This document shows positions 46,520 to 55,090 of a stretch of DNA of 64,000 nt, one piece after another (the stretch's first letter is position 1; the number at the start of each line of letters is the position of its first letter). The stretch is from positions 137,285 through 201,284 of the forward strand of contig CAYVYN010000005.1 in assembly GCA_964455905.1 (NCBI GenBank), written 5' to 3'. The stretch comes from CAIJXB01 sp964455905 (lineage in GTDB: Bacteria > Chlamydiota > Chlamydiia > Chlamydiales > Rhabdochlamydiaceae). The notes beneath the pieces are model-generated. The model searched no databases and was not told the origin of the DNA. It saw only the letters and a program-made list of their open reading frames with translations. The position numbers and the translations under genes were made by a program.

Positions 46520-48016
46520 ATGAAAACATACGATACAGAAGCTTTAAAACTAGTGGAAAACATCCTTGAAGAACAGATTACAGCTCTTTCAGAAGAAGAT
46601 TTGACATTGCTCTCCGAGCATAAAGAAATTTGCTTAAAAAAAATACTGCCCATACTAGCCCTAGAAGTCACCCAAATTCAAAATGATGAGGAATGGAATC
46701 CCTCTAAACTACACTGGAGCCTAAAACTTGCTTCTTTTTTTAAAGAACCCAAAGCATTTCCCTGGATTTGCCAACTGCACCGCCATGCAGATGCTATTCA
46801 CCAACAGCTCGGCTCTGTATTTATTAATTTATACTGGCCTTCAATACTAGCCTTAACAGCAGATTCTGAATGGGAAAAATTAAAAGACGAAATCGAAGAT
46901 CCTTCTATTGACGAAGAAATGAGAAAATCGTGCCTAGAAGCTCTTCCCCTTCTTGTCGCAAATAACTTACTGGACCGCTCTTTCGTTGTTGACTATTTTC
47001 AAAGTCTCTACAAGAAAATCCTAAGTGGAGAAATCGAAGATTCTATCTTTATCGTGGATCTAGTAGATGCTTCAATAGCTCTTTGGCCAGGAGAGTTTTT
47101 AGAAGACATTCGAGAATTATACGGCCTTGATTTTATTAATGACAACCAAATAGAGCTATCTTGCATAGTAGAAACATACAACGATGGTCTGCAAGAAACC
47201 CAAAAAGAACTCAAAGAATGGATTAGTTCCTGCCATCCATTAGAGCCATTAATCCCTAATCGTATATTTGAAGAAAAAGCTTTTGAAGACCTTTCTCAAG
47301 AGCTTTCTGAAGCAGAAGAACATTTTAACTACGTTTGGGAACCCTATAGCCTGGCTAATAGCCAAGAAGTGGCTGAATTAGGAGGCTTAGTGCGTTTTTC
47401 ATTAAGCAAAACAAGCGAGGGTGATCCTGTTGAAATTGGGAATATTACAGAAGGCTACATCCCAGAACCCTTGATTGATTCGATGCCAAATAAAGACAAA
47501 AAAAAATACTTTTCCCTTTGCCCTCTTTCTCAACATAGACCCGAAAAAGCGGCCGAAATAGCAATAGATCTTCTCGAAAGACACTCCGAAATCCCCTCTT
47601 TATACTACTATCTTTATATAAGTTATAAAATGCTAGACATGAGACAACAAGCAATGGACGTTTTAAAACAGCTTGTGAAAAAATTTCCAAACTATCTTTT
47701 TGGACAAATCGCCTACGCGAACTATCTTTTAAAGAAAGCAGAACCTGAAAAAATGGCTTCTTTTTTCTCTCATGCATTCACCCTTTCAGGATTGCACCCT
47801 AAACGAGAAGCTTTTTACGTAGCCGAGTGGGTTAAATTTGTACATGTCGTGGGATGGTATTTCTTACAAATTGGCATTATTGAACAAGCCGAAGCACACC
47901 TAGACACATTAAAACAAATAGCGCCTACAAGCGAAGAATTTTGTGATTTAGAAGCTCGAATTCAAAATAGCTTATTTCAAAGTTCTTTAGATGATGACCT
48001 TCTAAATTTTGACTAA
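46520..48016 (+). CDS. DUF1186-like protein with TPR-like C-terminus, 498 aa
   Basis: A strong Shine-Dalgarno (aaggaga) precedes the ATG. The N-terminal ~300 residues resemble the DUF1186 family (armadillo-like helices, including 'LVDASIALWPGEFLEDIREL' near residue 180). Residues about 330-480 contain TPR-like helices, for example 'LYYYLYISYKMLDMRQQAMD' and 'AYANYLLKKAEPEKMASFF'. A soluble helical scaffold protein is expected. It lies alone between the SH2-like gene and a strong hairpin. The biochemical role of this family is unknown. Confidence 0.7.
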   Translation: MKTYDTEALKLVENILEEQITALSEEDLTLLSEHKEICLKKILPILALEVTQIQNDEEWNPSKLHWSLKLASFFKEPKAFPWICQLHRHADAIHQQLGSVFINLYWPSILALTADSEWEKLKDEIEDPSIDEEMRKSCLEALPLLVANNLLDRSFVVDYFQSLYKKILSGEIEDSIFIVDLVDASIALWPGEFLEDIRELYGLDFINDNQIELSCIVETYNDGLQETQKELKEWISSCHPLEPLIPNRIFEEKAFEDLSQELSEAEEHFNYVWEPYSLANSQEVAELGGLVRFSLSKTSEGDPVEIGNITEGYIPEPLIDSMPNKDKKKYFSLCPLSQHRPEKAAEIAIDLLERHSEIPSLYYYLYISYKMLDMRQQAMDVLKQLVKKFPNYLFGQIAYANYLLKKAEPEKMASFFSHAFTLSGLHPKREAFYVAEWVKFVHVVGWYFLQIGIIEQAEAHLDTLKQIAPTSEEFCDLEARIQNSLFQSSLDDDLLNFD

Positions 48017-48024
48017 ATGAAGCT

Positions 48025-48055
48025 TTTGAGGATCACTATAAAAGTGATCCTCAAA
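48025..48055. terminator. Long hairpin between convergent genes
   Basis: Perfect 13-base inverted repeat tttgaggatcact / agtgatcctcaaa with a 5-base loop lies between the stops of the DUF1186-like and Spx/ArsC-like genes. It lacks a clean T-run after the stem on either strand, so it may be a bidirectional transcript end or mRNA-stabilising hairpin rather than a canonical terminator. Confidence 0.6.
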
Positions 48056-48062
48056 AAAATGC

Positions 48063-48419
48063 TCAATCCGATTGAAAAACCTTTTCCCACTCAGATTCTT
48101 TAAAACCTACAAAACCAGAGGAATCCGTTAATAAAAAAGGACGCTTAACAAGCATTCCATGAGTACTTAACAATGTTAAAACTTCATCCACTGTTAAATC
48201 TGGTAATTTTTTAGAAAGATTCATTTCTCTATAAAGTAGGCCTGACGTATTTAGCAACTTACTCAATTTACCATTTTGAAAATGCAACATTTTTTCCAAT
48301 TCTTTAACGCTTGGAGGATCTGTTACAATGTTTTTTACTGTAAATACTATTTTATTTTTCTCCAAAAAATCAACAGCCTTTTGGCAGGTGGAGCATTTAT
48401 TATGGAGATATACGATCAT
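48063..48419 (-). CDS. Spx/ArsC-family reductase-like protein
   Basis: The 118-residue protein has a thioredoxin-like fold with the N-terminal C-x-x-C motif 'HNKCSTCQKAVDFL' (Cys9, Cys12), typical of the Spx/MgsR/ArsC family, and 'HGMLVKRPFLLTDSSGFVGF' with the conserved KRP arginine region. With CxxC it is closer to Spx/YffB types than to the single-Cys arsenate reductase, so it may be a redox-sensing regulator or a small reductase. No arsenate genes are nearby. It converges on the DUF1186-like gene and precedes (minus direction) nothing obvious in an operon. Confidence 0.88.
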   Translation of the reverse strand: MIVYLHNKCSTCQKAVDFLEKNKIVFTVKNIVTDPPSVKELEKMLHFQNGKLSKLLNTSGLLYREMNLSKKLPDLTVDEVLTLLSTHGMLVKRPFLLTDSSGFVGFKESEWEKVFQSD

Positions 48420-48448
48420 AAGACCCCCTTTAAAAAATTAACACACCC

Positions 48449-48700
48449 CTACTCTACAGGTTTGAACCTAGCTTGAAGCTGTCCATTTATCACGACATTC
48501 TCTAAAAACATTGTAATGGGACGCACCCACATGTCATTTTCTCCGTACAAAGCTTGATAAACAACTAGTTCTTCTAGCGTTTCACTATGACGAGCGACTC
48601 CAACAATTTTATAACGCAAACCTTTATAGTGCTCGTAAAGACTACCAATAACAATTGATTTAGCTACGGAAGAAAAAGCAGGCAAAACATCTTGACTCAT
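48449..48700 (-). CDS. DUF1653-family protein, 83 aa
   Basis: The short protein contains the DUF1653 core 'GSLYEHYKGLRYKIVGVARH' continuing as SETLEELVVYQALYG and 'MWVRPITMFLENVVINGQ'. The length is typical. The function of the family is unknown; it is often a small stand-alone beta-rich protein. It is 29 bases upstream of the Spx/ArsC-like gene on the same strand, so the two may be co-transcribed. Confidence 0.85.
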   Translation of the reverse strand: MSQDVLPAFSSVAKSIVIGSLYEHYKGLRYKIVGVARHSETLEELVVYQALYGENDMWVRPITMFLENVVINGQLQARFKPVE

Positions 48701-49062
48701 AAATTCCCCTCTTGTTTTAAGTCAAAATCTAACTTAAAACCAATTAATTAGCAAAGAGATTTATTCAATAATATATAGAGCAAAATATGCTATAGACTGA
48801 AACACTCCAAAAAATTTTGAATGGCAATAAAAAACTTGTTGCTTCGATATTCACGGGAAAATTGCTTTTTGAGAATGCATATTATCAAACCACAGACTCA
48901 AATAAAGCAGAACATTTAGACACTTCTGAGAAAACGTTCAGTCATATTCGCTTCACAGAACTTACATCGAATCACCCTATCGAAGGAATGCGCAAAATCT
49001 TTAAGTTAGAGCTGCTTGTAAAAATCTATTTGATTAGTTCAAACAAAAAAGGAGAGAATGTA
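48701..49062. other. Non-coding or degenerate stretch with a tRNA-Leu-flank-like repeat
   Basis: I see no convincing gene. Bases about 48904-48940 repeat, with about six mismatches, the sequence lying directly 3' of tRNA-Leu(CAA) near 50496-50532. A weak open frame of about 100 codons crosses the region on the plus strand and runs into the SDR gene antisense; I do not believe it is real. Confidence 0.5.
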
Positions 49063-49767
49063 TTACAAACTACCACCACCATCCACGCAAAGCGTTTGAC
49101 CAGTCATAAAACCTGCATCTTCAGAAAGTAAAAACTCAATTACAGCCGCCACCTCTTTCGGTTGCCCGACTCGCCCCATCGGAATGTGCGTTAACAATTC
49201 TTTTTCTGCTTTACTTCCTAAGGGACGAATTCTGCGAAACGTTTCTGTTTCAATAGGACCTGGGGCTACTGCATTCACGGTAATACCAAACGAAGCTAAT
49301 TCAAGCGCCCATACACGTGTACAGCCAATCAGCGCACTTTTTGCAGCTGAATAGCTAGTTCGTCCAGGAACTCCAAATATTGCTCTAGAGGCTAAGTTAA
49401 TAATACGCCCCCATTTAGCTTCTTTCATTCTATCGACAAGACCTTGAGTCATTTGAACGGCAGTACGAACATTGATATCATAAAGAGTCTTCAACTCGGC
49501 AAGATCGATAGATCCCAAAGGTTGAGGCCCACCGGCACCTACATTGTTTACTAGAGCTTCTACATGGAAGTTGTCTAAAATTTTCGCTATAACGCTCTCT
49601 GTTTCTTTTTCACTACTTAAATCACAGGATAGGAATTCTCCTGGAAAAACCAGATCAGGCTCACTGCGAGCTATTCCAATCACATGATAACCTGCATGTG
49701 AGAGACGCTGGCTTGTAACCCACCCAATCCCCTTAGAGGCCCCTGTAATCACAACTGTTTTCTTCAT
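49063..49767 (-). CDS. Short-chain dehydrogenase/reductase (FabG-like)
   Basis: This 234-residue classical SDR has the cofactor motif 'TGASKGIGWVT' (residues 8-18), 'NNVGAGGPQPLG' in place of NNAG, catalytic Ser in 'INLASRAIFG', and the 'SYSAAKSAL' Tyr-x3-Lys pair, ending with 'TGQTLCVDGGGSL'. Arg24-type residues in the first turn suggest NADP(H), but that is weak. The substrate is unknown: FabG-like ketoacyl reductase or a sugar/steroid-type dehydrogenase. It lies alone in a zone rich in degenerate sequence, between tRNA-Leu and a partial copy of its flank. Confidence 0.9.
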   Translation of the reverse strand: MKKTVVITGASKGIGWVTSQRLSHAGYHVIGIARSEPDLVFPGEFLSCDLSSEKETESVIAKILDNFHVEALVNNVGAGGPQPLGSIDLAELKTLYDINVRTAVQMTQGLVDRMKEAKWGRIINLASRAIFGVPGRTSYSAAKSALIGCTRVWALELASFGITVNAVAPGPIETETFRRIRPLGSKAEKELLTHIPMGRVGQPKEVAAVIEFLLSEDAGFMTGQTLCVDGGGSL

Positions 49768-50537
49768 ACTATCTCCGCTTTTCTGAGATTTTAGGAGAGT
49801 CGAACATTTCGAAAATCCACTTTCTATGAGTAATCATTAAAGACAAAGAAGATATACCGAAAACACAAATAAAGACGATTGTTCTTATAGATTTACTTGA
49901 TAAATTTTTTAAAAAACACTAGTAATTTCAGGTTTTATTAAGAAAAAAATGCAAGTTCACCTGAAGCTAGCTCCTCCTTCCCTTTATATCAGATGTTTAC
50001 AGTAAGTAAGCTGACTGTTTGACTGTCTAAAAATTCTCTTGCCCAATGAGCTAACGCTACACAAGCTACGTCTATATCCTTCTAGAAGATGTCTTCTTGA
50101 TCGTATTTTCGGGCGGCTTTGCTATTCGTTTAACTTATTCAAAGCATCAAAATGCCCTGAAGTCTCAAATCTTTACATAGGTATTATGAAGAGATCGAGA
50201 AAAAGAACTAACGCTTCCAGAAAACCTTAATAGAGTTCGAGTCTAAGCTTATGAAGATTGTTGATGAGATGTGCGTAAAGGACTATTTGGGAAAAGATTC
50301 TTATCAGCGAATAAAAGAACCTACGAAAGAAGGCATTCCGCAACTCCAGACTCAAATATCTCGATTGATCCGCACGGATACCTACTTTATAAAGTACTGC
50401 CTCTATAGCACGTCTCTTTTGGAGAACCTCGACTTACAACACAACCAAGGATTTCCATACGTCAGAAAATTGCAGAAGGACTTACAAAAGAAAAAAGCCG
50501 AACGTTTGGACATTTCTGACAAAACGTTCGGTAATGT
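49768..50537. other. Long stretch without a recognised gene
   Basis: About 770 bases lie between the SDR start and tRNA-Leu. Two short plus-strand open frames (50039-50230 and 50251-50574) show no recognisable domain, and the second runs into the tRNA gene antisense, so both are doubtful. An inverted repeat ttcaggt / acctgaa occurs near 49930-49966. The region may be the remains of an inserted element. Confidence 0.5.
50499..50532 (-). terminator. Inverted repeat just 3' of tRNA-Leu
   Basis: Perfect 10-base inverted repeat ccgaacgttt / aaacgttcgg with a 14-base spacer, 6 bases past the 3' end of the tRNA. On the minus strand the second arm is followed by cttttttc, so it works as an intrinsic terminator. 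A degenerate copy occurs near 48909-48940. Confidence 0.6.
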
Positions 50538-50620
50538 GCCGATGACAGGACTCGAACCTGCACTCTATTGCTAGAAGTAGATTTTGAGTCTACCACGTCT
50601 ACCAATTCCATCACATCGGC
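50538..50620 (-). tRNA. tRNA-Leu (anticodon CAA)
   Basis: On the minus strand: acceptor GCCGATG / CATCGGC with discriminator A, anticodon stem GTAGA / TCTAC with loop CTCAAAA (anticodon CAA), a long variable arm typical of class II tRNAs, and T arm GCAGG TTCGAGT CCTGT. The length is 83 bases and CCA is not encoded. Confidence 0.95.
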
Positions 50621-50679
50621 ATAAGATAGGTACAGTCTAAGTGGTTACCTTTTTTTTCTCAAGAAAAAGATAAAAAAGC

Positions 50680-51468
50680 TTAGTAACGCTTAAATCCATT
50701 AGAGGCTTTATCAGAAGAAAAAATTACTTTCTCTTTTGTTTCTCTATCAAATCGAACCTGGAGGCTAATATAAGGATATGGGTGTTGATTCTCCCCATCC
50801 CTCCCTTCATTTTTTTGGTATAATTTTATTAAAATTTCCTTGTTAAACCAGGGAACAGTAACAACATCAACTTTCACGTGATCTAACCGATTAAAAATAA
50901 CATATTCCTTTTCTTTTTTATAAAGGTCGGTATCTTTGTAATAAGACATCACATGCTGTATCACATCTAACGGCTTAGATTCCATTCCCTCCACATAAAA
51001 ATCAACCTCTGCGCCAATCATATGTTTAGAATTTTTGTTATAAGAAGAAGGATCCATCTGATTATGATGCTCCGGGCATCTATGCCCTGAAGTAATAACA
51101 ACAGCTAGCCCTGTCTTAATTTGAATATAATTTAAAATATCTAGCAAAACTGGATAAATAAATTCCTGACCACCTCTTAGGGGCAAACTGTGCTTATGCT
51201 CTCTCCCGGAACCTGTAGAATTTTTTACAGCTTTACAACGAAATGCCTCTTTCGTAATGAGAGGATGAACCCCAGTAAAACCAGATTCCCAAGGATATGG
51301 AGACTTAGGCTGAAGAGCAAGTTTTTTTATAGAATAATTTTGTTCATTCGATAGTCTATGAATCAAATCTTTACGTTCGTTTCTTTCTTTCATTTGCTTT
51401 TTTTGAGCCTCTTCGACTCCTGAACAGCCAGTCAAAAAAACTAATACCCACAAAAGACACTGCACCAT
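50680..51468 (-). CDS. Lipoprotein with M15-type (D-Ala-D-Ala/L,D-carboxypeptidase-like) zinc site
   Basis: A lipobox 'FLTGCSG' marks Cys15 as the lipidation site. The 262-residue product contains 'VVITSGHRCPEHHNQ' (Arg130 in the SGxR motif), 'NSKHMIGAEVDFYV' with His149 and Asp156, and 'RLDHVKVDVV' with His197. These are the positions of the M15 zinc ligands (H-x6-D…H). The domain is followed by about 60 residues rich in beta strands. Chlamydiae make only a thin peptidoglycan at division, so a remodelling peptidase anchored in the envelope is reasonable, but activity cannot be assumed. The gene is divergent from the NtrC-type regulator. Confidence 0.8.
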   Translation of the reverse strand: MVQCLLWVLVFLTGCSGVEEAQKKQMKERNERKDLIHRLSNEQNYSIKKLALQPKSPYPWESGFTGVHPLITKEAFRCKAVKNSTGSGREHKHSLPLRGGQEFIYPVLLDILNYIQIKTGLAVVITSGHRCPEHHNQMDPSSYNKNSKHMIGAEVDFYVEGMESKPLDVIQHVMSYYKDTDLYKKEKEYVIFNRLDHVKVDVVTVPWFNKEILIKLYQKNEGRDGENQHPYPYISLQVRFDRETKEKVIFSSDKASNGFKRY

Positions 51469-51624
51469 AATCCAACCTCATTAGCCATCGATAAACTGAT
51501 AGAAAAAGATTACTCTACAAAGGACATAGAGGTCAATCTATAGGATATTTTTTTCCTTTACTTGCATGATTTATCTTATTTCTATATAGATTAAATTAAA
51601 TAGTATAATTCCGGAAAAAAGCCC

Positions 51625-52998
51625 ATGCACATAGAAAGAACATTAATTATCACAGAAACTCCATTTATTTCAGAAACGGTAAAAAACCACATAAAAAACT
51701 ATTCTAAGGATACGGTAACAGCGACAAAAGCTTTACAAGGAATTGAGCTTATAAAACAAACCTCCTTTGATCTAATTATCTGTGACCTAGAGCTTAGTGA
51801 TATTTCCGGTATAGATGTTCTACAAATTGCCAAACAAATACATCCCGAAAGTATTTTCCTAGTGATAGCCTCAGAATCGTTGAAAGATAAAGCCCTATCA
51901 GCGATTCGGCTTGGCGCCTTTCAATACATGCTAAAACCGCTAACCTCCGAAATGTTAGATGTGGTTCTCCAAAAAGTGATAGAGCACACTTCTTTACTTG
52001 AGGAAAATGCTTTTCTACGTAAGGAGATGTCTTATCCCGCCAAACATGAACGACAACCCCTGATCTTTAAAAGCAAGGCCATGCAGCTTCTTTTAGAAGA
52101 TGTTGAAAAAATAGCTAAAAGCAATGCTAGTGTTTTTATTTTAGGAGAATCGGGAACTGGGAAAGAGGTGATTGCTAGTGCAATACACCACCTTTCATTG
52201 CGGTCCCATAAACCATTTATCAGGGTAAACTGCGCAGCAATTCCAGAAAACCTTTTAGAATCTGAGTTTTTCGGCCATGAAAAAGGTGCTTTTACAGGCG
52301 CTATTCAAAAACGAATCGGCAGGTTTGAACTAGCCGATCAAGGGACTCTCCTACTTGATGAAATATCCGAAGTTCCTCTAGAACTTCAACCCAAACTTCT
52401 TAGAGTGATCCAAGAACAGGAGTTTGAAAGAGTGGGAGGAACAAGAGCTATGCAAGTGGATGTACGCCTTATTTCCACATCAAATAGAAACATGAAAGAA
52501 ACAGTTGAAAATAAACTTTTCCGTGAGGATCTTTATTTTAGACTCCACGTTGTTCCGTTAAAAATACCTTCCCTAAGAGAAAGGAAAGACGACATCATAC
52601 CTCTAGCAGAACATTTCTTAGAAAAATTCTGTAAAGACAACGTAAAACCGTTAAAACATTTATCTGAAGGAGCTAAAGAACGTTTACTAGACTATTACTG
52701 GCCTGGAAATGTTCGAGAACTAGGAAATATTATCGAAAGAACCATCGTGATGCACTCTGGAGATATTATAAAAGCCGACGAAGTTAAATTAGAATTTTCC
52801 TGTCCAGTCCCCTCTTCGTATAAAAAACTACCTGAAACGCTTTCTGTTACAAATAAAACTTTGGCTTCTTTGGAAAAAGATCACATTTTAACAACGTTAA
52901 AACAACTAGGAGAAAATAAAACACAAACAGCTAAAATATTAGGAATCAGTTTAAAAACACTTCGCAATAAATTAAAAAGCTACCAAGAAGTAGACTAA
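51625..52998 (+). CDS. atoC: NtrC-family sigma-54 response regulator (AtoC/CtcC-like)
   Basis: The 457-residue protein has a receiver domain (1-125) with Asp54 ('LIICDLELSD') and Lys104 ('YMLKPLT'), an AAA+ domain (about 150-380) with Walker A 'GESGTGKEV', the sigma-54 contact loop 'GAFTGA' and 'LLDEISEVPLELQPKLLRV', and a C-terminal Fis-type HTH (about 415-452, 'NKTQTAKILGISLKTLRNKL'). Two points are odd: the usual acidic pair before the first turn is Thr10-Glu11 instead of Asp-Asp, and the DNA-binding domain is present, whereas I recall the Chlamydia CtcC lacks it. No histidine kinase gene is adjacent, so the partner is elsewhere. It should activate sigma-54 promoters. Confidence 0.92.
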   Translation: MHIERTLIITETPFISETVKNHIKNYSKDTVTATKALQGIELIKQTSFDLIICDLELSDISGIDVLQIAKQIHPESIFLVIASESLKDKALSAIRLGAFQYMLKPLTSEMLDVVLQKVIEHTSLLEENAFLRKEMSYPAKHERQPLIFKSKAMQLLLEDVEKIAKSNASVFILGESGTGKEVIASAIHHLSLRSHKPFIRVNCAAIPENLLESEFFGHEKGAFTGAIQKRIGRFELADQGTLLLDEISEVPLELQPKLLRVIQEQEFERVGGTRAMQVDVRLISTSNRNMKETVENKLFREDLYFRLHVVPLKIPSLRERKDDIIPLAEHFLEKFCKDNVKPLKHLSEGAKERLLDYYWPGNVRELGNIIERTIVMHSGDIIKADEVKLEFSCPVPSSYKKLPETLSVTNKTLASLEKDHILTTLKQLGENKTQTAKILGISLKTLRNKLKSYQEVD

Positions 52999-53053
52999 AA
53001 ACGCTTGAACTATTTTTCTGAAGATGCATACTTCGTTGTATATATTTTCCCAA

Positions 53054-53126
53054 GCCTGAATAGCTCAGTTGGTAGAGCGGCGCATTCGTAATGCGAAGGT
53101 CTTCAGTTCGATTCTGGATTTAGGCA
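53054..53126 (+). tRNA. tRNA-Thr (anticodon CGT)
   Basis: Acceptor GCCTGAA / TTTAGGC with discriminator A, D arm GCTC…GAGC, loop TTCGTAA (anticodon CGT) and T arm TTCAG TTCGATT CTGGA form a full cloverleaf. CCA is not encoded. Its 3' half is duplicated at 56191-56236, marking it as the probable integration site of the downstream island. Confidence 0.93.
53081..53126 (+). repeat. attL-like 3' half of tRNA-Thr
   Basis: This 46-base segment of tRNA-Thr (anticodon arm to 3' end) recurs at 56191-56236 in the same direction with 4 mismatches. It is the left edge of a 3.1 kb island. Confidence 0.7.
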
Positions 53127-53543
53127 ATCCTTATACAGTTATTAGAGAATCATTTATACTGCGTTAAATACTTTAATTAATGCAAATTCACGCCTTGCGC
53201 TACATTACAATAACCATTCACAAGCTCACCCATCCATTTAAACTAAAACTAGCAAGAGCTTTAAAGACATTCATCTACCAACGCGCAAATAAAGACGGCA
53301 CCAAAGCATCGGAATAAAAAATTATCCCACAGTTTCAAATTATTTCGATTAAAAAAATCTAAGATAAGCTCGATCTGAGAAAAAATCTCCTTTTTGCAAT
53401 TAAAGTCGCATTTGGAAAAATTGATATCAAGAAATCCTGGAATAAAACTCTTAAAACCATCAAAATTAAGTAGAAAGCAACTTGAAACCTTACACAAAGA
53501 ATGTGACCATGAAATGCCGGTCATTCACTAGGAATAAAAAAAT
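53127..53543. other. Intergenic DNA inside island, no recognised gene
   Basis: About 417 bases between tRNA-Thr and the Fic gene. The longest open frame is 87 codons on the minus strand (53261-53524); it has no recognisable domain and I do not call it a gene. Both strands show broken frames, consistent with decayed sequence. Confidence 0.45.
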
Positions 53544-54641
53544 ATGAACTATGTGATTCCCAATTTACCTCTTTCGACTGATCTAGAGACAAAACCTGTC
53601 TTAAAAAAATTAGCGAAAGCTCATCAAGCTTTGGCTGAATTGAAGGGTGTTGCCGGTATTATCCCTAATCAAAGCATTCTTATTAATACTCTTTCTTTGC
53701 AGGAAGCCAAAGACAGCTCAGCCATTGAAAACATTATAACGACCCACGATGAACTCTATAAAAGTGACGTTTCCGCTAAACAGTTCAGTAGTTATGAGGC
53801 AAAAGAAGTCTACAGCTATGCAACAGCTCTTCAAAATGGGTATGCGAAAGTTAAAAAAAAAGACTTATTGACTAACACCTCCATTTTGGAAATCCAGCAG
53901 ACTTTAGAAGAAAATAGCGCAGGTTTTCGCAAACTTCCAGGCACCGTACTAAAGAACGACAGAACGGGGGAAGTTGTTTATAGCCCTCCGCAGGATCAAG
54001 AACAGATCCGTACTTTAATGAACAATCTTGAGCAATTCATCAATGATGACAATCTCTGTGATTGGGATCCTCTGATAAAAATGGCCGTAATTCATCATCA
54101 ATTTGAAAGCATACATCCTTTTTATGACGGTAATGGAAGAACAGGCCGGATTATCAATATTCTTTATCTTGTAAAGCATGGTCTTTTGGACACTCCTGTC
54201 CTTTATCTTTCTCGGTTTATTAACCAGAGCAAAGGAGAGTACTATCGACTTCTTCAAGGAGTCCGTAACGATGGAGAATGGGAGCAATGGCTACTTTACA
54301 TTCTTGACGGCATCGAACAAACCTCACATCAGACAACGCATTTAATATTGGGAATCAGAGACTTAATGCATTCCTATAAGCACAGAATTCGAGAAGAGCT
54401 TCCCAAAATTTATAGCCATGATCTCCTGAATAACCTTTTTCGCCATCCATATACAAAAATTGATTTTGTCATGCAGGAACTTCAAGTAACACGCAAAACA
54501 GCTATGAAATACCTAGAGGAACTCGTACGCATTGGACTTCTTTCCAAGCAGAAGAAATGGAAGGAAAACTTTTATATTAATGATGCTTTATTCGATCTTC
54601 TTTTGAATACAGGATCCAAAAAAGATCTTTCTCATGAGTAG
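53544..54641 (+). CDS. Fic-family AMPylase/adenylyltransferase, class II
   Basis: The 365-residue protein has a Fic_N-type N-terminal domain with the inhibitory motif S58-x3-E62-N63 ('DSSAIENIITTHDE'), the catalytic HPFx(D/E)GNGRxxR motif 'HPFYDGNGRTGRI' (His191, Asp195, Asn197, Arg199, Arg202), and a C-terminal winged-helix part (about 290-350, 'MQELQVTRKTAMKYLEELVR'). This is the common class II arrangement in which the inhibitory helix lies upstream in the same chain. Fic enzymes transfer AMP (or other groups) to a Thr/Tyr/Ser of a target; targets here are unknown. All catalytic residues are intact. It is the main intact gene of the tRNA-Thr island. It could modify host proteins or a bacterial target, as with Fic-type toxins. 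Confidence 0.94.
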   Translation: MNYVIPNLPLSTDLETKPVLKKLAKAHQALAELKGVAGIIPNQSILINTLSLQEAKDSSAIENIITTHDELYKSDVSAKQFSSYEAKEVYSYATALQNGYAKVKKKDLLTNTSILEIQQTLEENSAGFRKLPGTVLKNDRTGEVVYSPPQDQEQIRTLMNNLEQFINDDNLCDWDPLIKMAVIHHQFESIHPFYDGNGRTGRIINILYLVKHGLLDTPVLYLSRFINQSKGEYYRLLQGVRNDGEWEQWLLYILDGIEQTSHQTTHLILGIRDLMHSYKHRIREELPKIYSHDLLNNLFRHPYTKIDFVMQELQVTRKTAMKYLEELVRIGLLSKQKKWKENFYINDALFDLLLNTGSKKDLSHE

Positions 54642-54802
54642 AAAAATGAAAAATTTGGACATGACAGCTTTATCATGGGTATAAAATGCTCATTTCGCAC
54701 TCATGATGGACTTGTCATGTATAAAATTCCGCTATTTTTTACATATTTCAAAAGTGTTAGTTAGAAAAAGAAGAATTTTGATTAAACAAATTAAAGAGTT
54801 AA
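54642..54802. other. Intergenic with nested inverted repeats after Fic gene
   Basis: Inverted repeats acatgaca / tgtcatgt (54659-54666 and 54713-54720) enclose atcatg / catgat, so the stretch can fold into a long hairpin, possibly a terminator or operator. No gene was found. Confidence 0.45.
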
Positions 54803-55090
54803 GATGTTAGGAAAGTTAAAATAAAAAAGTCCAAATTTTCAATTGTTTCTTGTTCAGAATTAGAAAATGCTTGGATTGATGCGAAAATCGATGAATTTAA
54901 TAGAAAAGAGTTTTCGGTTATGGGAAATCAGTTAGAAATTCCAATCAATTGTATCGTTAAAGAAGAAAATTTAATCGTTGCAGGAATTAAAAGCTGTTTT
55001 TATCTCGGAGAAGTTGTCTCGATTGGCGTGCTTTTTGTTGATGAAAAATATCGAAGTAAGGGTTTTTACCAACTTGGGAAACACCTGTGA
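54803..55090 (+). pseudogene. GNAT acetyltransferase fragment (truncated at both ends)
   Basis: The open frame encodes 'LENAWIDAKIDEFNRKEF', 'GNQLEIPINCIVKEENLIV' and 'GEVVSIGVLFVDEKYRSKG', the front and middle of a GNAT N-acetyltransferase including the acetyl-CoA-binding strand-loop, then stops at 'FYQLGKHL' a few residues after the R-x-x-G-x-G/A region. The upstream side lacks an in-frame ATG before the domain; the first in-frame ATG is at 54920, inside it. The catalytic C-terminal third is missing. It ends in a 3-base overlap (GTGA) with the next GNAT open frame, which suggests that deletion fused parts of two genes. Confidence 0.65.

Noticed and set aside
48817..49131. 104-codon plus-strand open frame
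   Set aside because: It runs antisense into the SDR gene and its middle is a degenerate copy of tRNA-Leu flank sequence.
50030..50080. tRNA D-arm-like sequence on the minus strand
   Set aside because: A TAGCTCATTGGG-like string occurs but no acceptor, anticodon or T arm follows.
50251..50574. 107-codon plus-strand open frame ending in MTGLEPALYC
   Set aside because: The C-terminal residues come from reading tRNA-Leu antisense; no domain is present.
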